Shown piece by piece: positions 22,093 through 32,463 of a stretch of 64,000 nucleotides of DNA. Where the stretch lies: contig NC_052509.1 of assembly GCF_014356525.2 (NCBI RefSeq), positions 32,201,398-32,265,397 on the forward strand, given 5' to 3'. Position 1 is the first letter of the stretch, and each line of letters opens with the position of its first letter. A model generated the notes under the pieces. That model made no database searches and was not told the origin of the DNA. It saw nothing but the letters and a program-made list of their open reading frames with translations. The stretch is from Nilaparvata lugens. Its lineage: Eukaryota; Arthropoda; Insecta; Hemiptera; Delphacidae. Position numbers and translations under genes: made by a program.

Positions 22093-22236
22093 ATACACAC
22101 ACACAGACCAATACCCAAAAATCATGATTTGGACTCAGGGGACCTTGAAACGTATAGAAAACTTGAAATTGGGGTACCTTAATTTTTTTTGGAAAGCAAT
22201 ACTTTCCTTACCTATGGTAGTAGGGCAAGGAAAGTA
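21560..22236 (+). mobile_element. (CA)n-bearing repeat element with terminal hairpin, copy 1
   Basis: The body contains two related sub-blocks (GTTAGAGCC.TTTT.GAGAAAA.CGTGAAAAACATGG), then TATAAGGACCTTAAG, a ~95 bp (CA)n, CAGACCAATACCCAAAAA, GGGACCTTGAAACG, and a terminal imperfect palindrome at 22201-22235 (ACTTTCCTTACC...GGCAAGGAAAGT). The same order occurs inverted at 35182-35780. It has no TIR pair or ORF. The subterminal hairpin is reminiscent of rolling-circle or other non-TIR elements, but CTRR is absent. Confidence 0.75.
22003..22110. repeat. (CA)n microsatellite
   Basis: Long ACACAC tract inside the hairpin-terminated element. His/Thr repeat frames here are artefacts. Confidence 0.97.
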
Positions 22237-22590
22237 AAAACAGCAGACATTCAATTTACTAGAACAAATAATGGAGTGCCTTCAAGTTCAGATGTAGGCA
22301 ACACGCCTAACTTCTTCCTACATTCGCTACCTTGTCTCTATGACACAGACCTTGCTTCTGTGAAACACCTTGTTCCAGTGGGAACTTGCTTCTGTGAGAC
22401 TGCCATTTATAACGCTACTACTTTGGACGGAGACCTTGTCTCTATGAAACTGCTTGTCTCTGTGGGAACTTGTTCCTGTGAGACTGCCATTTATAAAATA
22501 CTTGCTCCTGTGAAACTTGTCTCTGTGACACTAATATCGTTCAAAAAACACTACTTGTCTCTGTGAGAACTTGTCTCTGTGAAACATCCC
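22237..22590 (-). repeat. CACAGAGACAAG minisatellite element, copy 2 (inverted)
   Basis: Reads as CTTGTCTCTGTG/CTTGTTCCTGTG units on the plus strand. It starts immediately after the terminal hairpin of the (CA)n element. Its unit order mirrors 63555-63914 almost base for base, ending GAAACATCCCC. Confidence 0.85.
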
Positions 22591-23795
22591 CGATGTAACT
22601 TATTCATCTGGGCATTTAATACGGCTTTGAAACTTTATTGATAAGACTACGACAGATGAAAAACCCGGGAAGTCAACATTGAAGATGCAGGAATAAGTTT
22701 TAATTCTCAATAATTTATCAATCAATCTTCATGAAAATGTAAAAATCATGATTTTAAGCTTCGAGCCCTGAAAGCAATGTACTGGAACTAGTAATGAAGA
22801 GCAACGGTTATCTTCAAGAGGATCTGATTGTGATTCCAACAATATTCTCTTCATAAGCTCCCTATCATTTCATTCTGTAGATATAGACTATCATAGATAG
22901 CCTATTCCGATGTTTTGTAGATAACTTTGACGTATGATAGTTTTGTAGAATATTAATCGCTCATGAACAGTAGATCTGAAAAAATCTGAAGTCGTCAAAA
23001 AACACAGTCATTTATTCAAATAGTCAATAAAAACTGTACTTTTTTGATCCATCACTCACAAGAAATTGGTATTTCTTGGCTCATTGATGTTGCTTTAGGA
23101 ACATCTTTTTTCCAGATTGCAGAGTTTTTATCTACATTTTCCATATAAAACCCTATCTACCGATATAGGTGGCATCCAGATCAACTGTATTTAGGCTACT
23201 GGTTCTAATAATTTATTAATAATATCAAAAACGGCAATTAATCATGTACCGAATTATTGGAGCTTCTTATATTGTCAGAGTTTAAATGATCAATATCATA
23301 CTCAATGCTTGTTGTAGCTTTTTGTTTGACAGAGCTCTTCTGAACAATATGATTGTAGCAGGTCTATGTATTGAGATGGAATCTAGGAAAATTCGCATTT
23401 TCATATCCCAGTCGAGGGATGGTAATTTTCCTTTTCATCTCATTTTACATAATACATGAAGATATCTCCTGAGATTTTTCCAGGGAGAAGGGAGTGAGGA
23501 GGAATAACTAATTATAGTACTTTCCTTCCAACTTATCAGGCTTTCCTCGCTAACACAGGTCTTTTTTCTTTCAGCTCCAGCTCAGCTTCGAAGCATTTTG
23601 TTTTATTCTGTTGCCCTGGTGTCTGCCCTACTGCAGTATATCTGAATCCTTGCTCTATTTGATACTATACTCTTTTTTCTGTGTCACAAATGAAGCTTTT
23701 CTAGCTCATTAATTAATAATCTATATAGTTCAGTGAATTATTTATTACGAGTCGAATTCGATTTCAGTTGCTGTGTTGATCATAAGAAGATATTT
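22591..23795. other. No gene seen
   Basis: AT-rich. No ORF or repeat end recognised. Confidence 0.5.
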
Positions 23796-23950
23796 TTCTC
23801 GGGCCACTCCCATGTTTCTGATGGACACGATAAGCCGTCGGCTTCAGCTGCCCAAAGGCAGGCAGTCGTTAGGTCATGGTGGAGGTCCTGAAATCGATCA
23901 GGACCTAAAAATTCTGACACCAGACCAGAGCCAGTCAGTCTACTCAGCAT
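23796..23950 (+). pseudogene. Possible LINE 3'-UTR fragment
   Basis: CACGATAAGCCGTCGGCTTC, GGCAGTCGTTAGGTCATGG and CTGACACCAGACCAG recall 3' ends of arthropod non-LTR elements that I have seen. No flanking ORF2 is present. Assignment is by recall only. Confidence 0.35.
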
Positions 23951-24980
23951 TATTATTATTGAAAGCATTTCCTGTTGACAATGTATCTATAAAACTTAGT
24001 ACGTCTAAAGTACGTCTACAGACGTAGACAGATTGCTTCGTACATTTCAATAATGATTAACTGTATGTCTGTATAACAATTATAAAAATAAAAAATACCT
24101 TGTATCACCAACATATAATATAATATAATATCTGTGACAGGTCTGAAACCTGAAAAACTTAATTCAAACTCTATTCAATACTTCATTTTTTATCCTTTAT
24201 TCATATTTTCTGTACCACCAATGCAAAATTAGCTTCACTCTTTATAACGTGATCATAATATATTATGTGCAGTTGAACACTTGGCTGCCCTCTTTCCGCA
24301 ATAATGTAGCCTTAATAAAGCCTGGAAAGGCTCTCCTGGTGATTGCTCATCATTGGACCTACTGTCTTCCTCGGAGCACGACCAAATTACTTGTGTTCTA
24401 CGTCACCGAAAAGGCAGTGCAGTTAATATAGGACGGCGAATTTCATACTTCATTATATTTACTGCCTACGTGATTGCAATATGGCGTTGGCTGGCAAGGC
24501 GACATGAAGCGAGTCGTATGCACTTGATGCAAATTCAAATTTCATCTCAGCTTTGACCTTCCTTGCAATCTTTGTCACACGAGAGCATTTTCTCATCGAG
24601 ATTTCCTCGGCTTCATTTTATGAGGGGAGAGAGCTTGTTGGCATGGAGCTACACGTTGTGGATGTAATGGGTTTCTGGAACATTGGGTCGCGGGTTTCAT
24701 TGTGTAACTGCAAAAATCGTCAATCTATTTGATCTCAATATTGATAAAGTGGGAATAGCATGATTTTTGAAATGGAAAACAGGCGATTCTCTAGAAAATT
24801 CCAATTTTTGTACAGTTTAAATATTTGAGTCAAATCGATAATTTTGTTTGAGAATTCAACTGGAAAGAAGGAAAAAGCGGAACACCAATAATTTTGCAAT
24901 ATTTTTGATAGGTAAGAAAGCACAAAACAATTACCAGTATTCGAAAATTTCAAGAATATTGAATAATACTACTTTCATTC
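23951..24980. other. No gene confidently seen
   Basis: A less AT-rich patch at 24260-24560 is open in two plus frames, but neither reading shows a domain, so I do not call it. Confidence 0.45.
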
Positions 24981-26278
24981 AATTCTGGAAAGAATGATGT
25001 AAGCTGTGTGAACTAAATTTGAATAAAAGTTGGATAAAATGTATTCTTATGTAGTACATTACTCCACAAAAATTTGCTGTTTTATGAGGAGAGAACTAAT
25101 AACTCATAAGTTGTAGCTGAATGCAAATAAAATATTCGGTTTTTTATGAAACGGTTTTTTTATATGAAAGTAGCATTCTAAATGACATTAAACTTATACC
25201 AAAAGACTAGTAGATTATGCCATTAAGCCTGGGAGGAAGCTCGAACAGAAGTAGATGATCTCCTATGATTCCTGCCCAAATGTTTACTGAAGACTGATGT
25301 TGTGGAAGATTAGGATTGATGGCATGAGGATTCTCAACTGCCCAAATATGTTGGTTGTGGACGTTAACGATAGCTGTTCTTGTGAAGTGTGCCTCGTCGG
25401 TAAATAAAACGGTTGTTAAAAAGTTTGGGTAAACAAGTTTTTCTAAAAACCATCGGCAAGTACCAGCACGGGGTATACAGTCTGGTGGCATTAGAGTATG
25501 AACTTTCTGGAGGTGGTATGGATGTAATTGTTGCTCTTTTAGTATCCTCCAAATAATAGATTGATTGACATTAAACTGCACTGACAATTCTCTCGTGTTC
25601 TTCTCGGGATGTTCATAAATTTCATTAAGATCTTGTTCTTCTAACTCAACAGTCTTAGTAGATCGGGGTCTGCCTGCATAAATGTGCTCTTTGGATATCA
25701 AATAATCTGTTTCAGACAGACGTTGATGAATAGTGGCAAAAAACCTTGAACTTGGACAAACTCGGTTAGGAAAGTTCTCTTGATACAAACGTCTTGCTTC
25801 AGTACTATTAGAGTAGTGTCCCATTCCATACATTAAATGCATGTCAGCTAATTCGGAGTATGAATAATGTCTAAAACTACCTGCCATTTTTTAAAAAGTT
25901 AACACTTAACACAAAAGCAAAGTGAAATGGTTACAAATAACTGGTTAATAGATTAAACAAAAAACACAGCACGGCTACAGTAGGCCTAACTTAAGTTTGT
26001 TCTTTTGTTCAACAGTGAGCTAAAATATTTCTGAAAATAATTTTCAGCTGATAATTTTTTAAAATATTTTTTTATTTAAAACAAAAAAAAACAGCTGGTT
26101 TGAAACAGCTGTTATTAAAATCCATGTTCTATTTGCAATCAGCTACAACCTATGAATTATTAGTTCTCTCCTCATAAAACAGCAAATTTTTGTGGTGTAA
26201 TGTACTACATAAGAATACATTTTATCCAACTTTTATTCAAATTTAGTTTACACAGCTTACATCATTCTTTCCAGAATT
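24981..26278 (-). mobile_element. Tc/mariner-type element with long TIRs, internally deleted
   Basis: Inverted terminal repeats of about 147 bp (AATTCTGGAAAGAATGATGT at the left, mirrored at 26278) enclose a minus-strand transposase ORF. The element is about 1.3 kb, but the catalytic C-terminal half of the transposase is missing, so it is non-autonomous. The arms are still very similar, suggesting recent activity in trans. Confidence 0.85.
25207..25887 (-). pseudogene. Truncated Tc3/mariner-like transposase
   Basis: The 226-residue ORF starts MAGSFRHYSYSELADMH. It has a DUF4817-type N-terminus (EARRLYQENFPNRVCPSS), a second helix-turn-helix (RELSVQFNVNQSIIWRIL), and the first catalytic Asp in LFTDEAHFTR. 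It then has the N-HNQHIWA..NPH block and ends at ELPPRLNGIIY, where related transposases would continue to the second and third acidic residues. The stop lies almost at the inner edge of the TIR, so the C-terminal ~110-120 residues were lost by internal deletion. The remaining DNA-binding half could act as a repressor if expressed, which is inference. Confidence 0.85.
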
Positions 26279-26479
26279 AAATTCTCTACAATTTTTATTG
26301 CGAAAAATTATTTGTTTACTGGTCATTAAAGAAAGTTATTGGGCATCAAACGTTGAAGTCTGTGTTTTTCTACTTGGATTTTTTGCATATTTCAACTTTT
26401 TTCTCAAAAACTATTCACACTACAGCTTTCAGACTAGTTTTATTCAATTCTTCAGATATTTTTCCATATAAATCTAGCA

Positions 26480-26690
26480 TAAGTTTTTCAAAAACTAGTC
26501 CCCAAACAATTCAGCATCGGTGTATTTCACCAGAGGAACTGAATTCCTGGCGAAATCTTTCACCCTGTATAGCTCGCTAATGAAGCGTTTATGGATATAT
26601 GTTTATTGGAACTTTTTTCTTATTTTTACCTCTACTATCACTTATTAGAATATTTTATCATAATTATGAATCACCCTGTATATGCATGTA
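26480..26690. repeat. Diverged arm of the 16.2 kb foldback family
   Basis: GCGAAATCTTTCACCCTGTAT and TTGGAACTTTTTTCTT align with the right arm at 17010-17100. It ends CACCCTGTATA, again at TA. Confidence 0.5.
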
Positions 26691-26920
26691 AAATTATTTT
26701 TCAATCATAGAAAAGTATTTTGCACGAAGCTTGAGGTCATCTTTGGTACCTACCCAATCCTATGAATTGGGATCCAAAAAAGTTGGAAAGGTCTTAAGTA
26801 GTCATTTGGTCATTTTATATTATTATTATTATGAAATCATGTGTTGACCACCTTCAAAAGGGGTAGGCCTATGTAGATTCGTCAATCAGTCTAAAAACGC
26901 TTTCAGTCTTAGTCTTAGAT

Positions 26921-27115
26921 TTATCTAATCAGTCTCACTTGCTCGTAATGAGCCGTAAATTCCGCAATTGAATATGTGGAGACATTCAATAATTCATTTT
27001 TTATTATTGTTTTGAAATCCTTACCGTTCATCTCCTTGAGATGCGCAGGCAGAGCATTGAACAATTTTATACCAGCGCTTTTCACTCCCCGCTGATAAAG
27101 AGTTGTTCCGATGAA
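26921..27115 (-). pseudogene. LINE ORF2 C-terminal remnant
   Basis: The minus strand reads LYQRGVKSAGIKLFNALP, then HLKEMNGKDF, and ends HYEQVRLIR at a stop at 26921. This is the familiar G.KLFN.LP....K....F motif after the RT of CR1/Jockey LINEs. Upstream codons (27115-27240) continue the similarity with frame breaks. Only the 3' end survives. Confidence 0.75.
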
Positions 27116-27240
27116 CCTCGTCTCTCAAGTTTTGCCTCTACCGAGTTTCGTAATTATTGTAAAATACCTCCCCTGTATTGAACTCATGTTGGTGTTTCTT
27201 TATAAATCAAAGTGGAAAGTGTCTCGAAACACTGTACGAA

Positions 27241-28376
27241 ATACAACATCATATACACTGCTGATCTTCTTCGGGAACCCCCCCCCCCCACAATAATTTG
27301 AAGGACGCAGCCAGCGTCCGAACCCCCTTGATGGCACCCCTGATTATATTCTCATTAATCCCGTGTGTGATATTGGGAAGTGTGTTGGTTACAAATATTA
27401 CCTGGCAGCATAAGGCAAATAAGGTGAAATCACCTACTGCAAAAATTTCGTGGAAATCCTCACGACATTGATGAAAAAATGTTATATAAGGTCATTTAGT
27501 ATTCATTATCATCGAGAAAAGATGGTAAGGGAGATAGCATAGTTGTATGAGTTATCTCTGCTATTATTCTTCGAAATTATAGAAATTATTCCAGTTTTTC
27601 ATTTCCCTAGAGGGTATCATAAGAACATTGTATCATATTAAAAAGAAGTCACTCTTGAAACAGTGACAACTGACAACGCTTAACTGTAAGAAATGAGATA
27701 CGGGACACAGTATTTCATGAAAATGACAGATTTAATCAGAAGAGCACTTGTCGCTATGATAGAAAGCGTTAGAAAATCAGGGAAGAGAGTGAACCAGTCA
27801 AAACAAAAGTCATAGAGAGAATTAAGTATCTCTTATGAATATGAAATCCATTTTGTCGGGCCATGTTTGTCGAGCGGAGTCGTGTTCGCCTCCAATTTTA
27901 TATAATTCAATCTCAAAAGGGAGGAAATACGGACATATTATTTTGTTTATTCTCTCTCGGAGCGGGAAATTGGCTCAGGATTTTGCCAATTGCATGGCAA
28001 GAAATTCTTTCTTCTTCATTTTTGTCGGTTCCTATTCACCCCATCCAAAACTCCCTACTCCTACCCATTCCTTACAAGTTTCTTCTCGCTTGAGACTCCT
28101 TCTTTTCCACCTCCTCTTTCTTACTCACTTGTCTTTTACACTAATACTTCTTGTTCTTCATCTTTGTGACTCACACACGAAAGTGTCGACATTTTAACTT
28201 CCCCTGATTTACTCAATGTCATAGGGACACTGTTGTGTACCACTTCAATAGTTTCTTACAGATAACTCACTCTTCTTCATGTTCAAGAATCTCTCTTTAT
28301 TTCTCAAAAACATACTCATTCTCTACCACAAGATTTTATTCCCAGTATTCCAGGCAATGAATGCTCAAAAAAGGGT
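27241..28376. other. No gene seen
   Basis: Includes a run of nine C at 27281. ORFs at 27835-28197 have no recognisable domain, and their pyrimidine-rich 3' part explains their length. Confidence 0.45.
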
Positions 28377-28886
28377 ATAGAGGGAAAAGTTTGGAAGACA
28401 ATTTTTGACCCCGCAGTTCTGTTTAGGGTAGTGAGGAGGTAAACATATCAAAAGTCCCCACCCCTACCCTCTGTGATAAATGGGTGAGGGTGATTCAAAG
28501 GTACCATTTTTTGGTTTCTCGCATATAACTCGAATATTATGCATTTTACAGACATGACTATTCTATAAGAAATTGAAGCTTACATAATTTCCTACAATAT
28601 TAATCTAATGTTTTCTATATCTCTTTCACTTTTCGAGATATCCGCTCTAAAAGATGTGACATTTTTGAAAAAACACATTTTCCTTCGATTTTTTTTTATT
28701 GTTGCTCTTATAACTTTTTTAATATCGATGTGAGAAATCCATGCTGATCATCAGCTTATAGAGCATCAAATTCTCTTCAATTTTATGTATAATTTAACAA
28801 GTTTACGCACATCCCCACGACTATTGCAGCAGCTTCAGTGTTGAGTGTGAGATCTTCAGTTATGCAAAAATAGACCAATTGACAAT

Positions 28887-30059
28887 GGAATTTGGAGAGA
28901 ATGTTTTTAACATAATTTTTGACTTCGCAGCTTTGTTGAGACCAGTTAGGAGTGAACATATCATAAGTCCCCATCCTTGTGCACCTTGTGCTGAAGGGAT
29001 GAGGGTGGTTTAAAAGTTGCATTTTTCAATGTTCTGCTTACACGCTCATATCATGAGGAAAATGTGTTCAACCGACATGACTAACAGTTACTATTCAAAA
29101 ATAAAGCTTGATAAATTCTCTACAATATTTGTTCTCTGGTGATTTGTGATATCTCCAACAGTTTTCGAGATATACGCTCTTAAATGTGTAAAATTGTTAT
29201 AATAACAGCTTTTAATCTTATTTTTTGATGTTTAATGGCCTACAACTCTCCAACAATGCATCGTAGAAATAAATGCTTACCGTAGATTCGTAGAGCTTTG
29301 TTTTCTCTTCAATTTGATGTATTATCTCACTACTTAATGTTTTCCTTCTATTGTTATAGCGGATTCAATGTTGGGGGTGAAATTTTCAACTCTGCAACAA
29401 GTGCCAACTTAGCAGCTCCACACCTTCAATAGACGGGCTAGAGATGCGTATTTTTGCTATGTTTACCTCTCAACTAGTCTTCATTAAGCTACAAAGTCAA
29501 AAATTGTGTACCAGATGTTCCAGACTTAAATTTCATTGTCAAGTGATCAATTGTTACAAAATTAAAATTTCAACCCCAACATTGAATCTGCTATAACAAT
29601 AGAAGGAAAACATTAAGTAGTGAAATAATTCATCAAATTGAAGAGAAAACAAAGCTCTACAAATCTTTGTAAGCATATATTTTTACGATGCATTGTTGGA
29701 GAGTTGTAGGCCCTGAAATATCAGAAAATAGGATTAAAAGCTGTGATTTAAACAATTTTACACATTTAAGAGCGTATATCTCGAAAACTGTTGGAGATAT
29801 CATAAATCACCACAGAACAAATATTGTAGAGATTTATCAAGCTTTATTTTTGAATAGTTAGTCATGTCGGTTGAACACATTTTCCTCTAGATATGAGCGT
29901 GTAAGCAGAACATTGAAAATTGCAACTTTTAAATCACCCTCATCCCTTCAACACAAGGTGTAGGGATGGGGACTTTTGATATGTTCACCCCCTAACTGGT
30001 CCCAACAAAGCTGCGGAGTCAAAAATTATGTTCAAAACATTCTCTCCAAATTCCTTTGT
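28887..30059. mobile_element. Foldback insertion B-B' in the left arm
   Basis: Ends GGAATTTGGAGAGAATG and its inverse, with arms of about 490-500 bp and a loop at 29388-29563. Comparison with the uninterrupted right arm (ATTGTC joined to TGGGCTA near 33655) shows that this block was inserted on the left, or lost from the right. No ORF. Confidence 0.75.
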
Positions 30060-30915
30060 AGCCCAATCAAATAGTACATCGGACCAAACAAAATTAAGGT
30101 AATTGGTCCCACCAAAGTTTCTGAAGGCTTAACTCTTGGCAGCCTGAAAACCAAGAGATTTTGGTATTTTTTTCAGTTTTTTCACGATATCTTCAAAACC
30201 AATTGTTCAATCGATATTTTTGTTTATTCTTTTTTGAAGAGCATTGAATTCTCGACAATTGTCATTCGCTAAATGTTCTTCTATCTCCAATAGGAAGTGA
30301 GTTACAGCTCGTTGAAAATTGTTAATTTTTTCAACTTTGCGAAAAATCGCTAAATCCATGTTTTTTTCTTTTCTCTTCTTATAAAGTGGTATGTGGTATT
30401 TTTTGATCGTAATTAGAGTATAACTAAGTTGTCAATACAATCACTAATGATGGAGTTGGAACAAAAAAGGTATATTTTAGGGTGGTGATTTAATTTATGA
30501 GACTCATGATTTGGCGCTAACTTTTTTGGGTGGATTCAGACCAACTGGTAATTGCTAAAAACGGTCATTGTTGGAAATAAAAAGTGCACGTTTTAGAGTG
30601 TTATAGTGTGAAAATTATAAAATATTCACTAGAGTCGATTTTATAAAAACAGTCCCGTTGAGGATGAAACAGCAGAGTGCCTCCTCAACACCCCCCCCTC
30701 ACTGACAACACAAACCACCAAACAACGTTAACAATTCATCAGGTTAAAATATGAAATATGAATGTTATTTTATTTATAATCAGCTGATTTGGCAACGTTG
30801 CATCAACTTTCACAGGACTATAAACTCACTTTTATGTATATCTTCTATCTCCAATAGGAAATGAGTCATATCTCGTCGAAAATTTATAATTTTTCCCACT
30901 TTGAGAGAAATATGT

Positions 30916-31200
30916 TTAATTCCAGGAGCAGACTTGGCAGAGCGCTGGTTGAGGGTTAAGTCTTGCACCACTGTACAGAATCTTTAAAAAAGTTTCTCAT
31001 GCATCCACCATCTCCTTTTGGGTTCCATTAGGTTTGTTGAAAATGCTTACTGTGTCCTCCAGTTGTGGGTGGGTTTTGAGTGTAGAGCATAACTTCAATT
31101 TTCCTCAGCCGAAAAAGGCAGATGTTGTGTCACAACCACTTATGGTGTAAATGAAGAGTATGTGGCTGTGGTTGTACTTGTAGGATTGAGGTGAAATAGC
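30916..31200 (-). pseudogene. Captured gene fragment with GCDTTSAFFG motif, unit 1
   Basis: Between the inverted ends of the unit, the minus strand reads HILFIYTISGCDTTSAFFG, a stop, then KLKLCSTLKTHPQLEDTVS, and further on FLKILYSGARLNPQPALC. The S-GCDTTSAFFG-GK block is characteristic of an uncharacterised protein family that I recall from insect and cnidarian genomes, often TE-associated. At least two in-frame stops break it. It looks like a host or TE gene fragment carried inside a foldback, as in Pack-type elements. Confidence 0.55.
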
Positions 31201-32178
31201 ATAAAAATGATTATTGCAGATTTAGCAAGCATTTCATCACCATCTCGTTGAATTCTAGAAGTTTATGTAACTTTTTGTGTAATTTATAGTAAAATAACTT
31301 TTATTTCACTTATTATTGAAATCTAGGATCCAAGCAAAAAACTATGCTATCTATTTGAATGAATCAATGTAATCTGATCATTAACCACACACATCATCCC
31401 TCTTCTGCCTTCTTCCTCTGGGAACCCCAAATGACAACTGACTTTGCTGCTTTACAATAAAAAAACTATCTTATTTTTCATGCATTAAGAGCGAGTAAGA
31501 TCATCACTATTACCACGATAAATTGATACCATACACGATTTGAAAAGAAGTAGAAATAGAAAATGAAATGTGAATTTAGCAATTTCTCTCAAAGTAGGAA
31601 AAATTATCAATTTTCGACGAGATATAACTCATTTCCTATTGGAGATAGAAGATATACCTAAACGTGAGTTTATAAACTGTGAGAGTTGATGCAACGTTGC
31701 CAAATCAGCTGATTATGAATAAAAGTACATTCATTTTTCAACCTGATGGATTGTTAACGTCGTTTGGTGTTTTGGGTGGTGGTGGGGGTGGTGTTGAGGA
31801 GGCACCTTGCTGTTCCATCCTCAACTGTATTATATTTATGAAATCTACTCTATTGAATACTTTATAATTTTCACACTATAACACTGTAAAACGTGCACTT
31901 TTTATTACCAACAATGACCGTTTTAGCAATTCATAAAAATAGTCCAGTTGAGGATGACCCCCCACCACCACCCAAAACACCAAACGACGTTAACAATTCA
32001 TCAGGTTAAAATATGAAATATGAATGTTATTTTATTTATAATCAGCTGATTTGGCAACGTTGCATCAACTTTCACAGGACTATAAACTCACTTTTATGTA
32101 TATCTTCTATCTCCAATAGGAAATGAGTCATATCTCGTCGAAAATTTATAATTTTTCCCACTTTGAGAGAAATATGTT

Positions 32179-32463
32179 TAATTCCAGGAGCAGACTTGGC
32201 AGAGCGCTGGTTGAGGGTTAAGTCTTGCACCACTGTACAGAATCTTTAAAAAAGTTTCTCATGCATCCACCATCTCCTGTTGGGTTCCATTAGGTTTGTT
32301 GAAAATGCTTACTGTGTCCTCCAGTTGTGGGTGGGTTTTGAGTGTAGAGCATAACTTCAATTTTCCTCAGCCGAAAAAGGCAGATGTTGTGTCACAACCA
32401 CTTATGGTGTAAATGAAGAGTATGTGGCTGTGGTTGTACTTGTAGGATTGAGGTGAAATAGCA
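32179..32463 (-). pseudogene. Captured gene fragment with GCDTTSAFFG motif, unit 2
   Basis: Second copy of the same interrupted reading frame, carried on the duplicated 1.26 kb unit with the same internal stops. The fragment was therefore already broken before the tandem duplication. Confidence 0.55.

Noticed and set aside
21904..22237. His/Thr-repeat ORFs over the (CA)n tract, also at 35252-35540
   Set aside because: Artefacts of the dinucleotide repeat.
27835..28197. 120-codon plus-strand ORF
   Set aside because: No recognisable domain, and the 3' half is pyrimidine-driven Leu/Ser/His. Could be chance.
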